A stretch of 64,000 nt of DNA from Yarrowia lipolytica (GCF_001761485.1 NC_090772.1:3302277-3366276); one strand, 5' to 3'; counted from the first letter of the stretch, positions 22,169 to 33,099 are shown. Notes: generated by a model not told the origin, from the sequence alone. Program-made: numbers and translations.

Positions 22169-23167
22169 GATGTTTGTGGTTGAGGACACGAAGTTTTTGT
22201 GCAGTTTTCGACAGAAAAGGTTGGATCGCATCAAGCAAGCTCCGAGACTACAGCCCTGGGGCGAGGGCAGCGCCATGCCATGCTACACTGGGAGTGCTCT
22301 ACTAGGGGGTATAAAAGAAAGATATTAAAGCACATTCTACTAGTATTCTATTTTGGACGGAGCACGATCGTTTCACGAGGACACAAATAATACTACCATC
22401 GAAGTCTTAAGAGCATGGGGTTATGAGATGAGCACACACACCTTGCAGGCATGAAGATTACGCGTCGTAGGGACAGCTTGGAGTGGTGTCAGAAAATGTA
22501 CAAGATTAGAGAATCGGAATCCACCAAACATATTATGACACGTCCATGGAATAACCATTACTTCCTCTGTGTCATTATCAGCTTCATCTTGTCCATGTTG
22601 GTTCCACTTCTTGCTCGTCATCCCGCGCTCCTCGACAGTCCAGAAATTTTGGTTTCGGAGAAAATATGCACTGTCACACATCCTTGCCCAACTCTATTTT
22701 TGCAGTGACAGAATATATCTGCAGATGGGAAGAAGTCAAGTGGAAGTGGGAAAGTCTACTTTAAAAACACCCCAAGTGTGGTTATATAAGCCAGTGTTAC
22801 TGCATAACCATACCACATACAAATACCTGTATCAACAGATAGATGGTACCTTTGATACCCAAAATGTGCTGAAAGGGATTCTCTAACCCGCTCCAAGTAC
22901 GTTATAATGCCAATTCCCTCTCTACCGATCACCAGATACCCCATTTTAGGTCTTAACCAAATAGGACCGTTTTTTCTCACACGACCTCGACCTTCCTGTT
23001 TGGTCGGTGATTTAAGCAACCCCTGCGCATCCAGGCACATCAGTTTGTTTGTTTCCCTGTTGGATCGGCATCTCTTGTGAGCCCTGGCAAATGGCCCGGG
23101 TTGATATAAAGGGTTGTGCGCTCCCTCTGCCTGTGTAGCTGTACCGGTACCACTCACGACCTGAAAA
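22169..23167. other. Intergenic region, about 1 kb
   Basis: It holds the promoter of the minus-strand chromatin-like gene and that of the wall protein. No further gene or RNA was recognised. Confidence 0.5.
23103..23109 (+). promoter_or_regulatory. TATA box of the wall-protein gene
   Basis: TATAAAG lies about 65 bp before the start codon at 23168. It leaves little room for an upstream exon. Confidence 0.45.
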
Positions 23168-24355
23168 ATGCCCTACGCTCTTTCAAACTCGACCACTACC
23201 AGTAGCTGGACTACGCATTATTGGCCCTTGGCGAGCGGATCCAGCATTTCTTCGTTGGTGCCGGTCCTTAATGCCACTACCGCTGACACTGTTTACGAAA
23301 AGGCGCCTCGCAACTCTTCCATGACCCTGGACTACAACTGTACGAGTCTTGCCAATACAAATGTGCCTGGAAACACGACCATCGGCCACTTTCACAACTG
23401 TTCAATCACCTCAGCCCCCCTTGAAATCTCGTACAACACATCCTTAATCATGAACTCAACGGTCTATGGGGACGTCACTCGAAACTTCACCATGACGCCC
23501 GTGTTCAGCAAACCCACTGAGCCCACTACTACGACCCTCTCAACTCTTACAGTGAGACGTACTGTTTACCCACCTGAATCACCTGCTCCTCCTTCAGGTA
23601 CCCCGCCACAAACCGCCACCACCACCGAGACTCCTGTCCTGTACACCACAGTTGTACAGGTGCCTACTGAACTGACAACCACTTACTGCGTCACTACTGT
23701 CATTACTTCTCTTGCCAATGTCACCACTGTGATGACCAGCAAGTCTACAACAACAACCGTGTTTGTGGACAAGACTACAACGGTGAAAACATGTCCTGAC
23801 AGTGAACTTCCTACTTCTACTCCAACCGATGAGCCCCTTACCCCAAAACCCGAAGAGCCAACCACCACCTTCTCGATAACTTTGACACAGACCTTCACTA
23901 TTGACAGTACCACCGTCAGTTTGAACCCTACGCGTCACACCAAGCAACCTATTCCTCGTCCCTTTGCTCAGACTCTGGAATCTATCGGTCTCCCTGAGGT
24001 TTTTACACCTGAGAGGCCTAATCCCACACCTATTCCTGCTGAACATGAGCCATACACACCTCCAGTTATTCCTAACCCGCCTTCCAAGACTTTTTCACTG
24101 TCACCACCTGCCCCTATTTACATTGATGACCCAGATTATAAACCTCAACCAACGCCCGATAAAGAACCTGCTCTAGAGCCTATCCCTGAGCTCTTGCTTG
24201 AATCAACACCTACACCTCCGCCTCCCTCTTCTCCTGTGACACTAATCACACCCCACACTTCTCGACCTATGGCTATTGGGCACAATGGAGGTTTCTCTGT
24301 TGCACCCAGTGTCGTCCTGCTTTTTTTTTGTCACTTTATCACCCTCAGCATTTAA
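23168..24355 (+). CDS. Thr/Ser/Pro-rich cell-surface protein with GPI-like tail
   Basis: 395 residues. About 12 N-x-S/T sequons crowd the first 130 residues (NSTTT, NATTA, NSSM, NCTS, NTT, NCSIT, NTSL, NSTV, NFT). A TTTVFVDKTTTVKT-type Thr-rich centre and a Pro/Glu-rich stalk (PTPIPAEHEPYTPPVIPNPP) follow. The C-terminus is hydrophobic (VAPSVVLLFFCHFITLSI), as for a GPI signal. It looks like a fungal wall mannoprotein. Oddly, the N-terminus (MPYALSNSTTTSSWTTHYW) has no classic signal peptide, and the TATA box just upstream argues against a missed exon. No family is recognised. Confidence 0.65.
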   Translation: MPYALSNSTTTSSWTTHYWPLASGSSISSLVPVLNATTADTVYEKAPRNSSMTLDYNCTSLANTNVPGNTTIGHFHNCSITSAPLEISYNTSLIMNSTVYGDVTRNFTMTPVFSKPTEPTTTTLSTLTVRRTVYPPESPAPPSGTPPQTATTTETPVLYTTVVQVPTELTTTYCVTTVITSLANVTTVMTSKSTTTTVFVDKTTTVKTCPDSELPTSTPTDEPLTPKPEEPTTTFSITLTQTFTIDSTTVSLNPTRHTKQPIPRPFAQTLESIGLPEVFTPERPNPTPIPAEHEPYTPPVIPNPPSKTFSLSPPAPIYIDDPDYKPQPTPDKEPALEPIPELLLESTPTPPPPSSPVTLITPHTSRPMAIGHNGGFSVAPSVVLLFFCHFITLSI

Positions 24356-24768
24356 TCTTTCACTTTTCTTACAGTCCTCGTACAGTATGTACTGTACATG
24401 TCTTCTCTCAACTCGCCTCCCGTATAGTTCTGGCTGCATTTCTCATGCACTCTAATCAGGACTCTCGAACCGCCGTGGTTCAAGCAAGGCTGTAGTGAAC
24501 TTTACGTGTGTCTTAAGCGTGTCTTATATTTAACAGATTGTACTATTATTACCAACAACCGTATCACGTGATGTGCCTCGTAGAGCACAGGTATGATTTG
24601 TCACATGATAACACCCCCACCAAACCTCCCCCCTCCCACTACCCAGCAACGCCCACCTCACATCAGATCTGCATGTGACATGGCGAGATTTATACAAAAG
24701 CTTATTACATATGCGATCAACTCCCACTCTCAAGTGTCAGAACTACACTTCAATTGTCAAGGCATACA
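24356..24768. other. Intergenic region, wall protein - serine acetyltransferase
   Basis: 413 bp containing a TATGTACTGTACATG palindrome near 24385 and two TCACRTG words (24565-24571 and 24600-24606), possible bHLH sites that would suit a sulfur-pathway gene. No gene was recognised. Confidence 0.35.
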
Positions 24769-26208
24769 ATGAAACTCGCTCGCTCAACTCCAAGAATTCT
24801 CAGAGGCATCAGGCCTCAAAGCATGGTCTTTGCTCGGCAGGTTGCTACCTCTACAGTACGCAAGTCTTCCAACCCGCAACTCGCATTTCCGTGCCTGGAT
24901 CACCTAGAGTCAAAACAACAACGCATCACACAATCCTTTGAATCTGGTCCGGAACCCAGTTACGGCGTCAATGAGGGCTACAAGACATACCACAGTGATA
25001 AGCCTCTGTATCTCGACTATGGAGGAGTGCTTCCGGAGTTTGATATTGGCTACGAAACGTGGGGAGAGCTCAACGAAGACAAGTCCAACGGTATCTTGAT
25101 CCACACGGGTCTGTCGGCCAGCTCACACGCCAAATCGCACCCCGACAACCCCAAACCGGGATGGTGGGAAAAGTTCATTGGTCCGGGACTTTCCATTGAC
25201 ACAGATAAGTACTTTGTGGTGTGCACAAATGTTCTGGGCGGATGTTACGGATCCACTGGTCCATCCAGTATCGATCCTGCCAGTGGCAAGCGATACGCAA
25301 CCTCGTTTCCTATTGTGTCTATCAATGATATGGTCCGAGGTCAGAACCGATTGATCCGATCACTCGGTATCAAAAAGCTACATGCTTCTGTAGGCAGCTC
25401 CATGGGCGGTATGCAGTCCCTCGCGTATGCCAACGACTTTTCTGCCGAGGTGGACAGGGTGGTATCTGTTTCTGGATGTGCTCGATCCCATCCCTACTCG
25501 ATTGCCATGCGACATGTTCAGCGTCAGATTCTCATGTCCGATGCTAACTGGAAACGAGGCAACTACTACGACAGCGTCCCCCCTCACGTCGGAATGAAGC
25601 TGGCTCGAGAGGTCGCCACCATCACATACAGATCAGGTCCCGAATGGGAGCAGCGATTCGGACGAGATCGAGCTGACCCCACCCGAGCACCCGCTTTGTG
25701 TCCCGACTTCCTCATTGAGACTTACCTGGATCATGCTGGCGAAAAGTTCTGTCTGGAGTACGACGCCAACTCTCTTCTATACGTTAGCAAGGGTATGGAT
25801 CTGTTTGATCTCGGTGTTGAGTCCACCAAGCACACCAAGGCTATCCGAGCCAGAACTCGACAACATGAGAATGAAGCGGCACAGTGTCCTCTTCCCGATA
25901 AGCTGATTGAGGAGCAGCCGCGATCGGAGGTCAAGACTCCTTCTCGACAGGATCTAGTGGACGGAGTGAAGAATGTGGCCAAGCACAAGGTCTTGGTGAT
26001 TGGAATTGCTTCCGACATTCTGTTTCCCAGTTGGCAGCAGAAGGAGATTGCTGAAGTTCTGCGAGAATCTGTGAGACAGCAGGGAGGTAACGAATTTGGC
26101 ATTCATCACATTGAGCTTGGAGAGGACGTTTCCATGTATGGACATGACACCTTCCTTTTGGATGTGGAGAATGTGGGAGGACCCATCAAGCGGTTCCTGG
26201 AGCATTAG
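24769..26208 (+). CDS. CYS2: Serine O-acetyltransferase, Cys2/CysA type (MET2-like alpha/beta hydrolase), probably mitochondrial
   Basis: 479 residues from the ATG at 24769. The alpha/beta-hydrolase acetyltransferase fold is clear: nucleophile elbow [13 protein letters not shown], acid [14 protein letters not shown] and histidine MYGHDTFLL. The family is shared by homoserine (Met2) and serine (Cys2/CysA) acetyltransferases. The FPCLDHLE start, [21 protein letters not shown] and [11 protein letters not shown] blocks match my recollection of the serine branch and differ from yeast Met2 (CHALTGSADV...WWGPL). The N-terminus [18 protein letters not shown] is basic, fitting mitochondrial import as known for A. 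nidulans CysA. It would feed O-acetylserine to cysteine synthase. Homoserine acetyltransferase remains the alternative. Confidence 0.75.
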   Translation: MKLARSTPRILRGIRPQSMVFARQVATSTVRKSSNPQLAFPCLDHLESKQQRITQSFESGPEPSYGVNEGYKTYHSDKPLYLDYGGVLPEFDIGYETWGELNEDKSNGILIHTGLSASSHAKSHPDNPKPGWWEKFIGPGLSIDTDKYFVVCTNVLGGCYGSTGPSSIDPASGKRYATSFPIVSINDMVRGQNRLIRSLGIKKLHASVGSSMGGMQSLAYANDFSAEVDRVVSVSGCARSHPYSIAMRHVQRQILMSDANWKRGNYYDSVPPHVGMKLAREVATITYRSGPEWEQRFGRDRADPTRAPALCPDFLIETYLDHAGEKFCLEYDANSLLYVSKGMDLFDLGVESTKHTKAIRARTRQHENEAAQCPLPDKLIEEQPRSEVKTPSRQDLVDGVKNVAKHKVLVIGIASDILFPSWQQKEIAEVLRESVRQQGGNEFGIHHIELGEDVSMYGHDTFLLDVENVGGPIKRFLEH

Positions 26209-27683
26209 CATGTGGGTATGTGGGGATATTGGCATGTAAGTAGTGTGACTATAGAACACTCTCAGTATATACATCAACGTTGGGTCAGATAAGATATGAT
26301 GTCCATTTTGTATGTGAGCAATTGTGTCTAGACTCGAGCAGTTTAGTCAGCTCAAACAGTCATCTACTTGTAGAGGTCATGAGGCTAAAAAAGACTCGGT
26401 GCTCAGGTAGCCGTGTCAGTGACACCTACTGTATCGGTATGAGTACATACTCGTACTTGTGAGGATCAAGCGGATGAGCCAAAGAGTCAGTGGATATATT
26501 GTAGTCGGGATAAACAGTCGCTACTATAGCACTCGCCATATACATACTACTTGTAGGATACGATAATGAAGCTAATAATGTTACCCTACAAGCAGCTTTT
26601 CCGGACTAATGATACTGTACTTGTACCCCACATCTCGGAAGTTGCACACTTAGAATCGTGGCTAATCGGTGTTAGACTCACATCAACTGTTAGTCACTGT
26701 GTGGTGTGTGCTATCGTACTTAGCTCCGGTTAGACTCACTCAACGACATCACGTCACATGACCCTACCTACTGCTACCTGCCTACGGCTGACTAAACGCG
26801 GCTTCCGAGATGCAGCCAGGTAGACATACTCGTACCGGTACGTATCGTGCTTGTACATGCTCGCTGCTCGCTTCCCGATACGGCCGGAAAACCTAACCTC
26901 GTACCACATGTCTAGTGCGTGTCGAATAGCCGCACGATCCCTTGTCAGCGTAACTTTAGCCGCCTTGTTTGGGGAGTGTTGTGTGGTGTGTACACATGTC
27001 CAGATTCCAAGGTGCTTGTATGTACACACCCAACACCTAACACCTAACATGATAAGTCGCTAATGCCCCACCTTGACCCCGTGTTTTGACCGTTAGCGGG
27101 TTTGTGGGCGGGTGAGTTGGGGGCAGAAGCCCTAGAGTCTCATTCATCCGGCATAACACGGCACTGAACGGTACATGCTGTTTGAGGTTATCTGGTGGCT
27201 GCGAATGTAGATGTGTCATAGTGGGGGTCAGGACATGATCTTATCACTTCAACGGAGATAAGAATAACTTTCTCGGCTGGTTGCCCCAGATATCCGCTGC
27301 TACTCTCCTTGCTGGGTTAACTAAGTATCCATATGAGTCAGGGCTTGTTCTCAGTAAACTTCGGTTACTGAAATACGCTTTAATGACAGTCCCTGGATGG
27401 GGGGAACAATAAGTGCCATTAAACCACTCTATACAAGCCTCAATGGAAAAATTGACACAAAAAATCAATTCACCCACGGCTTCCAATGGATCCTACCTTT
27501 TGTTTCCCGGAAATAGCTCGTATTTAGCCCGAAATCAAGTAGCCCCGCTTTGCTGCGGCAAAATGACCCGACTGAAGTTAGAGTTTGAAATTTTCCACCC
27601 GAGTCATTTTTTTCCCCTACAAGTATATAGTAGTTCCCCACACCTCTCATCCCACCACACTACCACAACACACACACAACACA
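26209..27683. other. Long intergenic region, about 1.5 kb
   Basis: No credible ORF or RNA gene. It is rich in TACTTGTA/TACAAGTA and GTACTGTAC-like words. A T-rich and CA-rich stretch just before 27684 is the SNZ1 promoter and leader. Confidence 0.5.
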
Positions 27684-28583
27684 ATGTCTACCGTCGAGAA
27701 GTCTTTTGAGGAGCAGTTCAAGCTGCAGGCCGGTCTGGCCCAGATGCTCAAGGGTGGCGTCATCATGGACGTTGTCAACGCCGAGCAGGCCAAGATTGCC
27801 CAGGAGGCCGGAGCCGTGGCCGTTATGGCCCTTGAGAAGATCCCCGCCGACATTCGAGCCGACGGAGGAGTCGCCCGAATGTCCGACCCCGCTATGATCA
27901 AGGAGATCATGGCTGCCGTGTCCATCCCCGTTATGGCCAAGTGCCGAATCGGTCACTTTGTCGAGGCCCAGATCATTGAGGAGATTGGTGTCGACTACAT
28001 TGACGAGTCTGAGGTTCTGACCCCCGCTGACCAGTTCCACCACATCAACAAGCGAGACTTCAAGGTCCCCTTCGTTTGCGGTGCCAAGAACCTGGGTGAG
28101 GCTCTCCGACGAATCCACGAGGGAGCTGCCTTCATCCGAACCAAGGGTGAGGCCGGTACTGGTGATGTCACCGAGGCCGTCAAGCACATGCGAACCATCC
28201 AGTCCGAGATCAACAAGACCCGACACATGTCTGAGATTGAGCTCTACACCTACGCCAAGGAGATTGGTGCCTCTTTCGATCTGCTCAAGATCACCGCCAA
28301 GGAGGGCCGACTCCCCGTCGTCAACTTCGCCGCTGGAGGTGTCGCTACCCCCGCTGATGCCGCTCTGTGCATGCAGCTTGGCTGCGACGGTGTCTTTGTT
28401 GGCTCTGGTATCTTCCTCGGCAACAACCCCGCTGAGCGAGCCAAGGCCATTGTCCAGGCCGTGACCCACTACAAGGACCCCAAGGTTCTTGCTGAGGTCT
28501 CCTCTAACCTGGGCCCCGCTATGGTCGGCCGAACCGTCGAGTCTCTGCGAGCCCACGACAAGCTCGCTTCTCGAGGATGGTAA
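27684..28583 (+). CDS. SNZ1: Pyridoxal 5'-phosphate synthase, PdxS/Snz subunit
   Basis: 299 residues, a full-length Pdx1/Snz protein. The ATG at 27684 ([22 protein letters not shown]) is chosen over the open frame upstream because the family starts here. Signatures seen are [81 protein letters not shown] and [13 protein letters not shown]. The lysines of KCRIGH and RTKGEAG fit the two catalytic Schiff-base lysines. It makes PLP from ribose 5-phosphate, glyceraldehyde 3-phosphate and ammonia; the glutaminase partner (Sno/PdxT) is not in the window. Codon bias is very strong, suggesting high expression. Confidence 0.97.
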   Translation: MSTVEKSFEEQFKLQAGLAQMLKGGVIMDVVNAEQAKIAQEAGAVAVMALEKIPADIRADGGVARMSDPAMIKEIMAAVSIPVMAKCRIGHFVEAQIIEEIGVDYIDESEVLTPADQFHHINKRDFKVPFVCGAKNLGEALRRIHEGAAFIRTKGEAGTGDVTEAVKHMRTIQSEINKTRHMSEIELYTYAKEIGASFDLLKITAKEGRLPVVNFAAGGVATPADAALCMQLGCDGVFVGSGIFLGNNPAERAKAIVQAVTHYKDPKVLAEVSSNLGPAMVGRTVESLRAHDKLASRGW

Positions 28584-29146
28584 TTTTCCCTACGAGGTAT
28601 ACGTGCAATGTAAATAATAGATGACTAATGAGTTGACGAGAGAACGGTAGAGTACGATTATGAGAACAAATATAAGAGAGCCAGATGTTTCAGACAAGGC
28701 GATTACAGTTTATCGACGCGTCTTAAATCTCCTTATACGTCGGAGATTGTACAAGTAGCGACCTTTCTTTGAGTTACTGGAAGCCTTTCATATGCCGCTA
28801 TACACATGCATTGTCCTGGGGTTGTTCAGCAACACGTATAACACAGGATTTGTGCTTCCGTTTCGATTGAGCACGTTTATTTGGGTTTAATTCTTCTTGT
28901 TACACCCGGTTCGAAGCTATTTAACCATGGCCGTGATCGACTGCTGTCTCACTCCTTATTTCTATTCCCTCGTTTTACGGTACATTGTGCAACGTGCAAC
29001 GTGTGGATCATGAGTTAAATTTTGATGCTGTTGGAAATCAACCATAATTAAACTACATTTAGGAAAGTCGAACCCAGGCCATCACGCCAATTTTCAACCT
29101 CCTCACATCACCGAAATTTTCAACCAAGTCGAATCAACACACAAGC
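28584..29146. other. Intergenic region SNZ1-uS15m
   Basis: 563 bp; no ORF or RNA recognised. Nothing notable besides AT-rich spacer. Confidence 0.5.
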
Positions 29147-30124
29147 ATGATCCGAACCAGGGTATCGACATTGGTGGCTTTGCCAAAGGCAGCCATGGCC
29201 GCCCCAGTCGCGTCTTTCCACACATCCGCAGTCGCCGAGTACATGCGAGGCAAAAAGGGGCCTCCCCCGAAGAGTCGAGCGGTTCTGCGACAGGAGGCTC
29301 TGACCCGAGTGCGAAAGAATTTGGCCCGAAAGTTCAACAAGGCTAAGGAGGAGGAGGCTGCATGGGTTGATCCCGTTCTCGGCGTGCCCGGCAACGCCTT
29401 CCTCGAGCGAGTCAATGCCATGGCCAGTCTAGGCACCAACCAGTTGCCCGGCTTCAAACTGGCCGATACTGAGGCTCTGCTGTTTGGATCCGAGGTAGCT
29501 ACTATGACCGGCGTCAGCGGCTCCAAGGGCGACGTGGCCTCCAAGCTCGCCAATAAGCGGGAAGCTGTTAACCGAATCCTGTCTCTTCGGAACGGAAATT
29601 CAGCTGACACTCTCAAGCACAAGGTCCGTCTGGCTCGGGAAGAATTTGAGCGGTTCCCCGGCGACACTGGCTCGCCCGAGGTCCAGGCCGCCGTCAACAC
29701 CATCCGAATCCACCATCTGGTCAACCATCTCAGAGAGAACAAGCAGGACATCGAGAACACAATTGTGCTGAACCAACTGGTGCAGGACCGACGAAAAATG
29801 CTCGCCTACCTTAAGCGAAAGAACCCCGAAAAGTACTTCTTCACCATTGAGAAGCTTGGTCTCACTGATACCTCCGCCACCGAGGAATTCCAGCTCAACC
29901 GAAACTACTTTGCGCGAGTCAACTTCTTCGGTGAGAACACCCTGCCTGCCCGAGTCACACGAACCGAGAGAGCCGAGCAGCGAAAGATTGCCAAGCAGCA
30001 GAAATCCATTGCCAAGCTCCATGAGGGCAAGCATCTGGATCCCAAGGAGGCTAAGCGTCAGGCTCGTCTGGAGGCTCGACAGGAGCGTCTTCAGGCCGCC
30101 AAAGAAGAAAGCGCTGAGCTTTAA
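29147..30124 (+). CDS. MRPS28: Mitochondrial small-subunit ribosomal protein uS15m
   Basis: 325 residues. The N-terminus (MIRTRVSTLVALPKAAMAAPVASFHTSA) is a typical mitochondrial presequence. The S15 domain runs from about residue 165 to 250: DTGSPEVQAAVNTIRIHHLVNHLRENKQD, then LVQDRRKMLAYLKRKNPEKYFFTIEKLGL, the latter matching the classic S15 signature. A long fungal N-terminal extension and a basic, helical C-terminal tail (AEQRKIAKQQKSIAK) flank it, making the protein three times longer than bacterial S15, as in other fungi. It binds 15S rRNA early in small-subunit assembly. Confidence 0.92.
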   Translation: MIRTRVSTLVALPKAAMAAPVASFHTSAVAEYMRGKKGPPPKSRAVLRQEALTRVRKNLARKFNKAKEEEAAWVDPVLGVPGNAFLERVNAMASLGTNQLPGFKLADTEALLFGSEVATMTGVSGSKGDVASKLANKREAVNRILSLRNGNSADTLKHKVRLAREEFERFPGDTGSPEVQAAVNTIRIHHLVNHLRENKQDIENTIVLNQLVQDRRKMLAYLKRKNPEKYFFTIEKLGLTDTSATEEFQLNRNYFARVNFFGENTLPARVTRTERAEQRKIAKQQKSIAKLHEGKHLDPKEAKRQARLEARQERLQAAKEESAEL

Positions 30125-30972
30125 GTGTATATAGTATGAATGACTTCATTGTTGATATGAGCTGGAGTAAGCGCAATACGCCATGGTTTGTACTTGTATC
30201 GTTCATACATACAATACGAACTGGTATAAACGAACCACTACAGGTAATAAGAGCTCCTCCTTTGCATCCAGCGGCGAGTGGCAACTACAATGTGGCTACT
30301 TGTAGCTACAAGCAGCGAAACACTACGCGTATGTACTAAAGCAGCACTCAACTAATCACTGAAGGCAAAATTCCCCTCCGATATGGTAATTACAGTATGA
30401 ACAGGGCAGTATCGTACTCGTAAATATGTGAATCCCCCTTGAGATGTACCTGCCTGGGTATGCCTCAAAAAGTCACTTGCCACACTGCCAAAATCTGGTG
30501 CTACAAGTAGTAAGGAGCTTATTAAGTGTGAGTGACAGGTTGCTCTGGAAATGACTTGAAAGGGTGTATTAGACAGCTGAGAAACGGAGGTGAATTTGAA
30601 AAGAATGGGAAATGAAATAAGAGGGTTTCCGGTACTAGGGAATTGAATCTCCAGTCTAAATCGCTCATTCCGGCAATATTGGCGCCACCTTTTCCGAGAC
30701 ACTTGATGGTCCCTCCAAACCCAAAAGAATGGACCCTTATTCCGGGCTCCCATTGCACGTGACCTAAACAGAGGTTATCGGGCATTGTGGTGCGTGCCGA
30801 AACACAACAGCACAAAAAATTCTAGCCCCTACAACACTCACTTGCCACTGCAGGGACTCAATAACGAGGGAAGAGTCCTTGTTTGCCACCGTTACTAAAA
30901 GAGCAACCGCTTGGAACAAAAATCACATCCACAAGTTCAATATTGACGTCACACGCCCCATTTCCAGCATCC
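30125..30972. other. Intergenic region uS15m - RING protein
   Basis: 848 bp with TACAAGTAG words; no gene recognised. The frame of the RING protein is open back to 30883 but has no ATG there. Confidence 0.45.
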
Positions 30973-31971
30973 ATGACACCTCAACGCGAGTGCGACCCGA
31001 TAACCGTGCTTGATGACGAGACAGAGGTCGTAGGATCCACAGACTGCATCCCAGAACCCGCATCCGAAGACCCCTTTATCGTCATATCTTCCGATGAGGA
31101 AGATAACACCAATACCGATACCGGTAATTATAGGAGTCGCACGCCAGAGATTATCGACATTTCGGACACAGAACGACCCGATGAGCCCGAAGAGGAAGAG
31201 GAAGATCCAAGACTCAACATGGAGCGGATATTCATGAACAGCTTCCAGCAAGATCAGCATGAGTACCTCAACAACGGGTTTGGCTTCTTTCGACAGCCAC
31301 ATTACCCTGTGCGTGCAGAACGAAACCCAGGTCAGCCGTCATTCTCACCACGGCAGTTCGCCCACTACCACCACTTCATCTCTAGATTACAGGGTATTCC
31401 TGGCCTAGGTTTCGGCGGCCCCAACATGAGAGAAGATCCAGCATTTGAGGAGGACCTGCAGAGAGCTATGCGTGCTTCCATGGAAGACTCGCTCTCCAAC
31501 TTTGGCCCCAAGAAGGTCTCGCATCCAGAACCACCGACCACAACGACAGAGGGATACACCAGATCGGTGCGCAAACGGCAGGTGGTATGCTGCGCATTAT
31601 GTCGTTCCGATCTGGGAGTCGGGATTCCTCCGGAGACCAAGAAGCCGAGCAAATCATCATCCCCGAAGAAGAGGAAACGGTTCTCGCGGTTTTCTGACCT
31701 CACAGACGTGGAACGAACGCTTTCCAAGCGCATGTTCTTCACCAAGTGTGGGCATGTCTACTGTGGCCTTTGTGTCCAGTTCATCAAGAGAAGAAGAACT
31801 AGTAGACAAAAGAAGGAGGACAAGAGCAACATCAACGTCGATTGCATCACAGATTTCAAAGGGCGATATGTCGACACCCCATTCTCACTGATTGACCACT
31901 GTGTTGTTCCAGGATGTAAGGAGAAATTGCCCAGATCGAGAGGCAAGTTTTTCAAGGAGATGTTTACTTAA
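30973..31971 (+). CDS. RING-finger protein with SUMO-interacting motifs, probable STUbL (Slx5/Rfp-like)
   Basis: 332 residues from the first in-frame ATG (MTPQRECDPITVLDDE). The N-terminal third is acidic and carries two SIM-like motifs, FIVISSDEED and EIIDISDTE, hydrophobic cores followed by acids. The C-terminal third has a RING-type zinc finger: CCALCRSDLG, a basic insertion, then KCGHVYCGLCVQFI, and a last pair in CVVPGCKEKLP. SIMs plus a C-terminal RING is the pattern of SUMO-targeted ubiquitin ligases (Slx5-Slx8, Rfp1/2-Slx8, RNF4), which ubiquitylate SUMO-modified nuclear proteins. The assignment is by architecture; the long insert between the first and second zinc pairs is unusual. 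Confidence 0.68.
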   Translation: MTPQRECDPITVLDDETEVVGSTDCIPEPASEDPFIVISSDEEDNTNTDTGNYRSRTPEIIDISDTERPDEPEEEEEDPRLNMERIFMNSFQQDQHEYLNNGFGFFRQPHYPVRAERNPGQPSFSPRQFAHYHHFISRLQGIPGLGFGGPNMREDPAFEEDLQRAMRASMEDSLSNFGPKKVSHPEPPTTTTEGYTRSVRKRQVVCCALCRSDLGVGIPPETKKPSKSSSPKKRKRFSRFSDLTDVERTLSKRMFFTKCGHVYCGLCVQFIKRRRTSRQKKEDKSNINVDCITDFKGRYVDTPFSLIDHCVVPGCKEKLPRSRGKFFKEMFT

Positions 31972-32100
31972 TTTATATGCATTTATTGGCTAGCTACCAC
32001 GCTAGTCACCAAGACAAGATGGGTTTGTGTAGCTATATAGGGGAGATTTTTTATCGATACCGGTATTGTACCACGACAAAATTGTTTGGCACAGGTGAGT

Positions 32101-33099
32101 TTAGTTTGTGCGGCTTAGCTCAACGACATCTGCAGCAGAAGCACGTTTGTGAGCCGAGTACTTGAGCATCTCTTGCAGTATGTCTTTACTCTTTTGTGTT
32201 CCTCGCAACAGAGACAGTCCATTTCCCTGGGTTTCGGAAAAGTTCATGCTCTCAAAAGCAGGTACACAAGCCACCTCGGGCCATGTTTTCGCGGAGGGTG
32301 TGCCCAACTTTTCGAATATGTCAGCCACCAGTCGCAGATCTGACACTCCATCTTGTACCTCGTTGGAGAAGAACGGTTTCCCGTTTCTAGTCAGCAGATA
32401 TGCTAATATGCATCCTAGGGACCAGATATCGACCTTGTCGTCGTAGCCTCTGATTCCAAACAGCAGTTCTGGGGCTCTCCAGACGCCTGTTCCTACGTCT
32501 GTGATTTTTTCGTCTGCTTTTTCTGATCCCCCGTCCTTCCACGACACTCCAAAGTCGATGAGCACCGGCTCCGAGTCCTTGGTTTTGAACATGATATTCT
32601 CTGGTTTGATGTCTCTGTGGATGATGCCTTCTTGGTGGATATATTCCAGACCACTTGCGACTGCTGTAATGATTTCGATCGCCTTTTCTTCCGGAAACTT
32701 GTTTCTCATGGTGTCCCCCCCAGGCTCAATGAGTGTTGGAAAGATAGCCTTGTGATAACCCTTGGCGAGATCCTCAAGGGTGTATGGGTAGTAGTTGAAC
32801 ACCAGCACCTGTTGTTTTGTGAACACCTGGCCCGAGTCGCCCCACATCTCGTCGTCAGAAGAGTCAAACGGGTCCCTCTCTTCATAGTGGTCCAGCAAGG
32901 AGACAATGTTGGGATGATGGCCTTTGACTTCCTGAAGAATAGCTAATTCTCTGGCAAAATTGTGGGGAGGCCGTTGTGCTCCAGGTCGAATGCATTTAAG
33001 GGCCCGGTTGTTCTTTTCGTAGACTCTCGAGAACAGACCCCGGCCGATTTCTTTCATTTTAACGAGTGTGGTGCATCCAAGCAAGACGTCGTCTATCAT
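32101..33099 (-). CDS. CAK/Csk1-type protein kinase
   Basis: 332 residues from the ATG at 33099; the longer open frame overlaps the divergent GAP gene and is not plausible. It is essentially a kinase domain alone: glycine loop EIGRGLFSRVYE, ALKCI lysine, HRDIKPENIMF, LIDFGVSW, then VGTGVWRAPELLFGIRGYDDKVDIWSLGCILAYLL as in CDK-like kinases. A PSTAIRE-like helix is missing; in its place is an acidic insert (DPFDSSDDEMWGD). This, the small size and the VGTGxxRAPE loop fit fission yeast Csk1 and Cak1-type kinases, which phosphorylate the CDK activation loop. Exact substrate is inferred. Divergent from the TBC gene with only 105 bp between start codons. Confidence 0.7.
   Translation of the reverse strand: MIDDVLLGCTTLVKMKEIGRGLFSRVYEKNNRALKCIRPGAQRPPHNFARELAILQEVKGHHPNIVSLLDHYEERDPFDSSDDEMWGDSGQVFTKQQVLVFNYYPYTLEDLAKGYHKAIFPTLIEPGGDTMRNKFPEEKAIEIITAVASGLEYIHQEGIIHRDIKPENIMFKTKDSEPVLIDFGVSWKDGGSEKADEKITDVGTGVWRAPELLFGIRGYDDKVDIWSLGCILAYLLTRNGKPFFSNEVQDGVSDLRLVADIFEKLGTPSAKTWPEVACVPAFESMNFSETQGNGLSLLRGTQKSKDILQEMLKYSAHKRASAADVVELSRTN

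Noticed and set aside
27660-28556. 298-codon minus-strand frame opposite SNZ1
   Set aside because: Antisense shadow; composition matches reversed SNZ1 codons.
29060-29080. Reverse tRNA B-box-like GTCGAACCC
   Set aside because: The T-stem does not pair and no anticodon arm follows.
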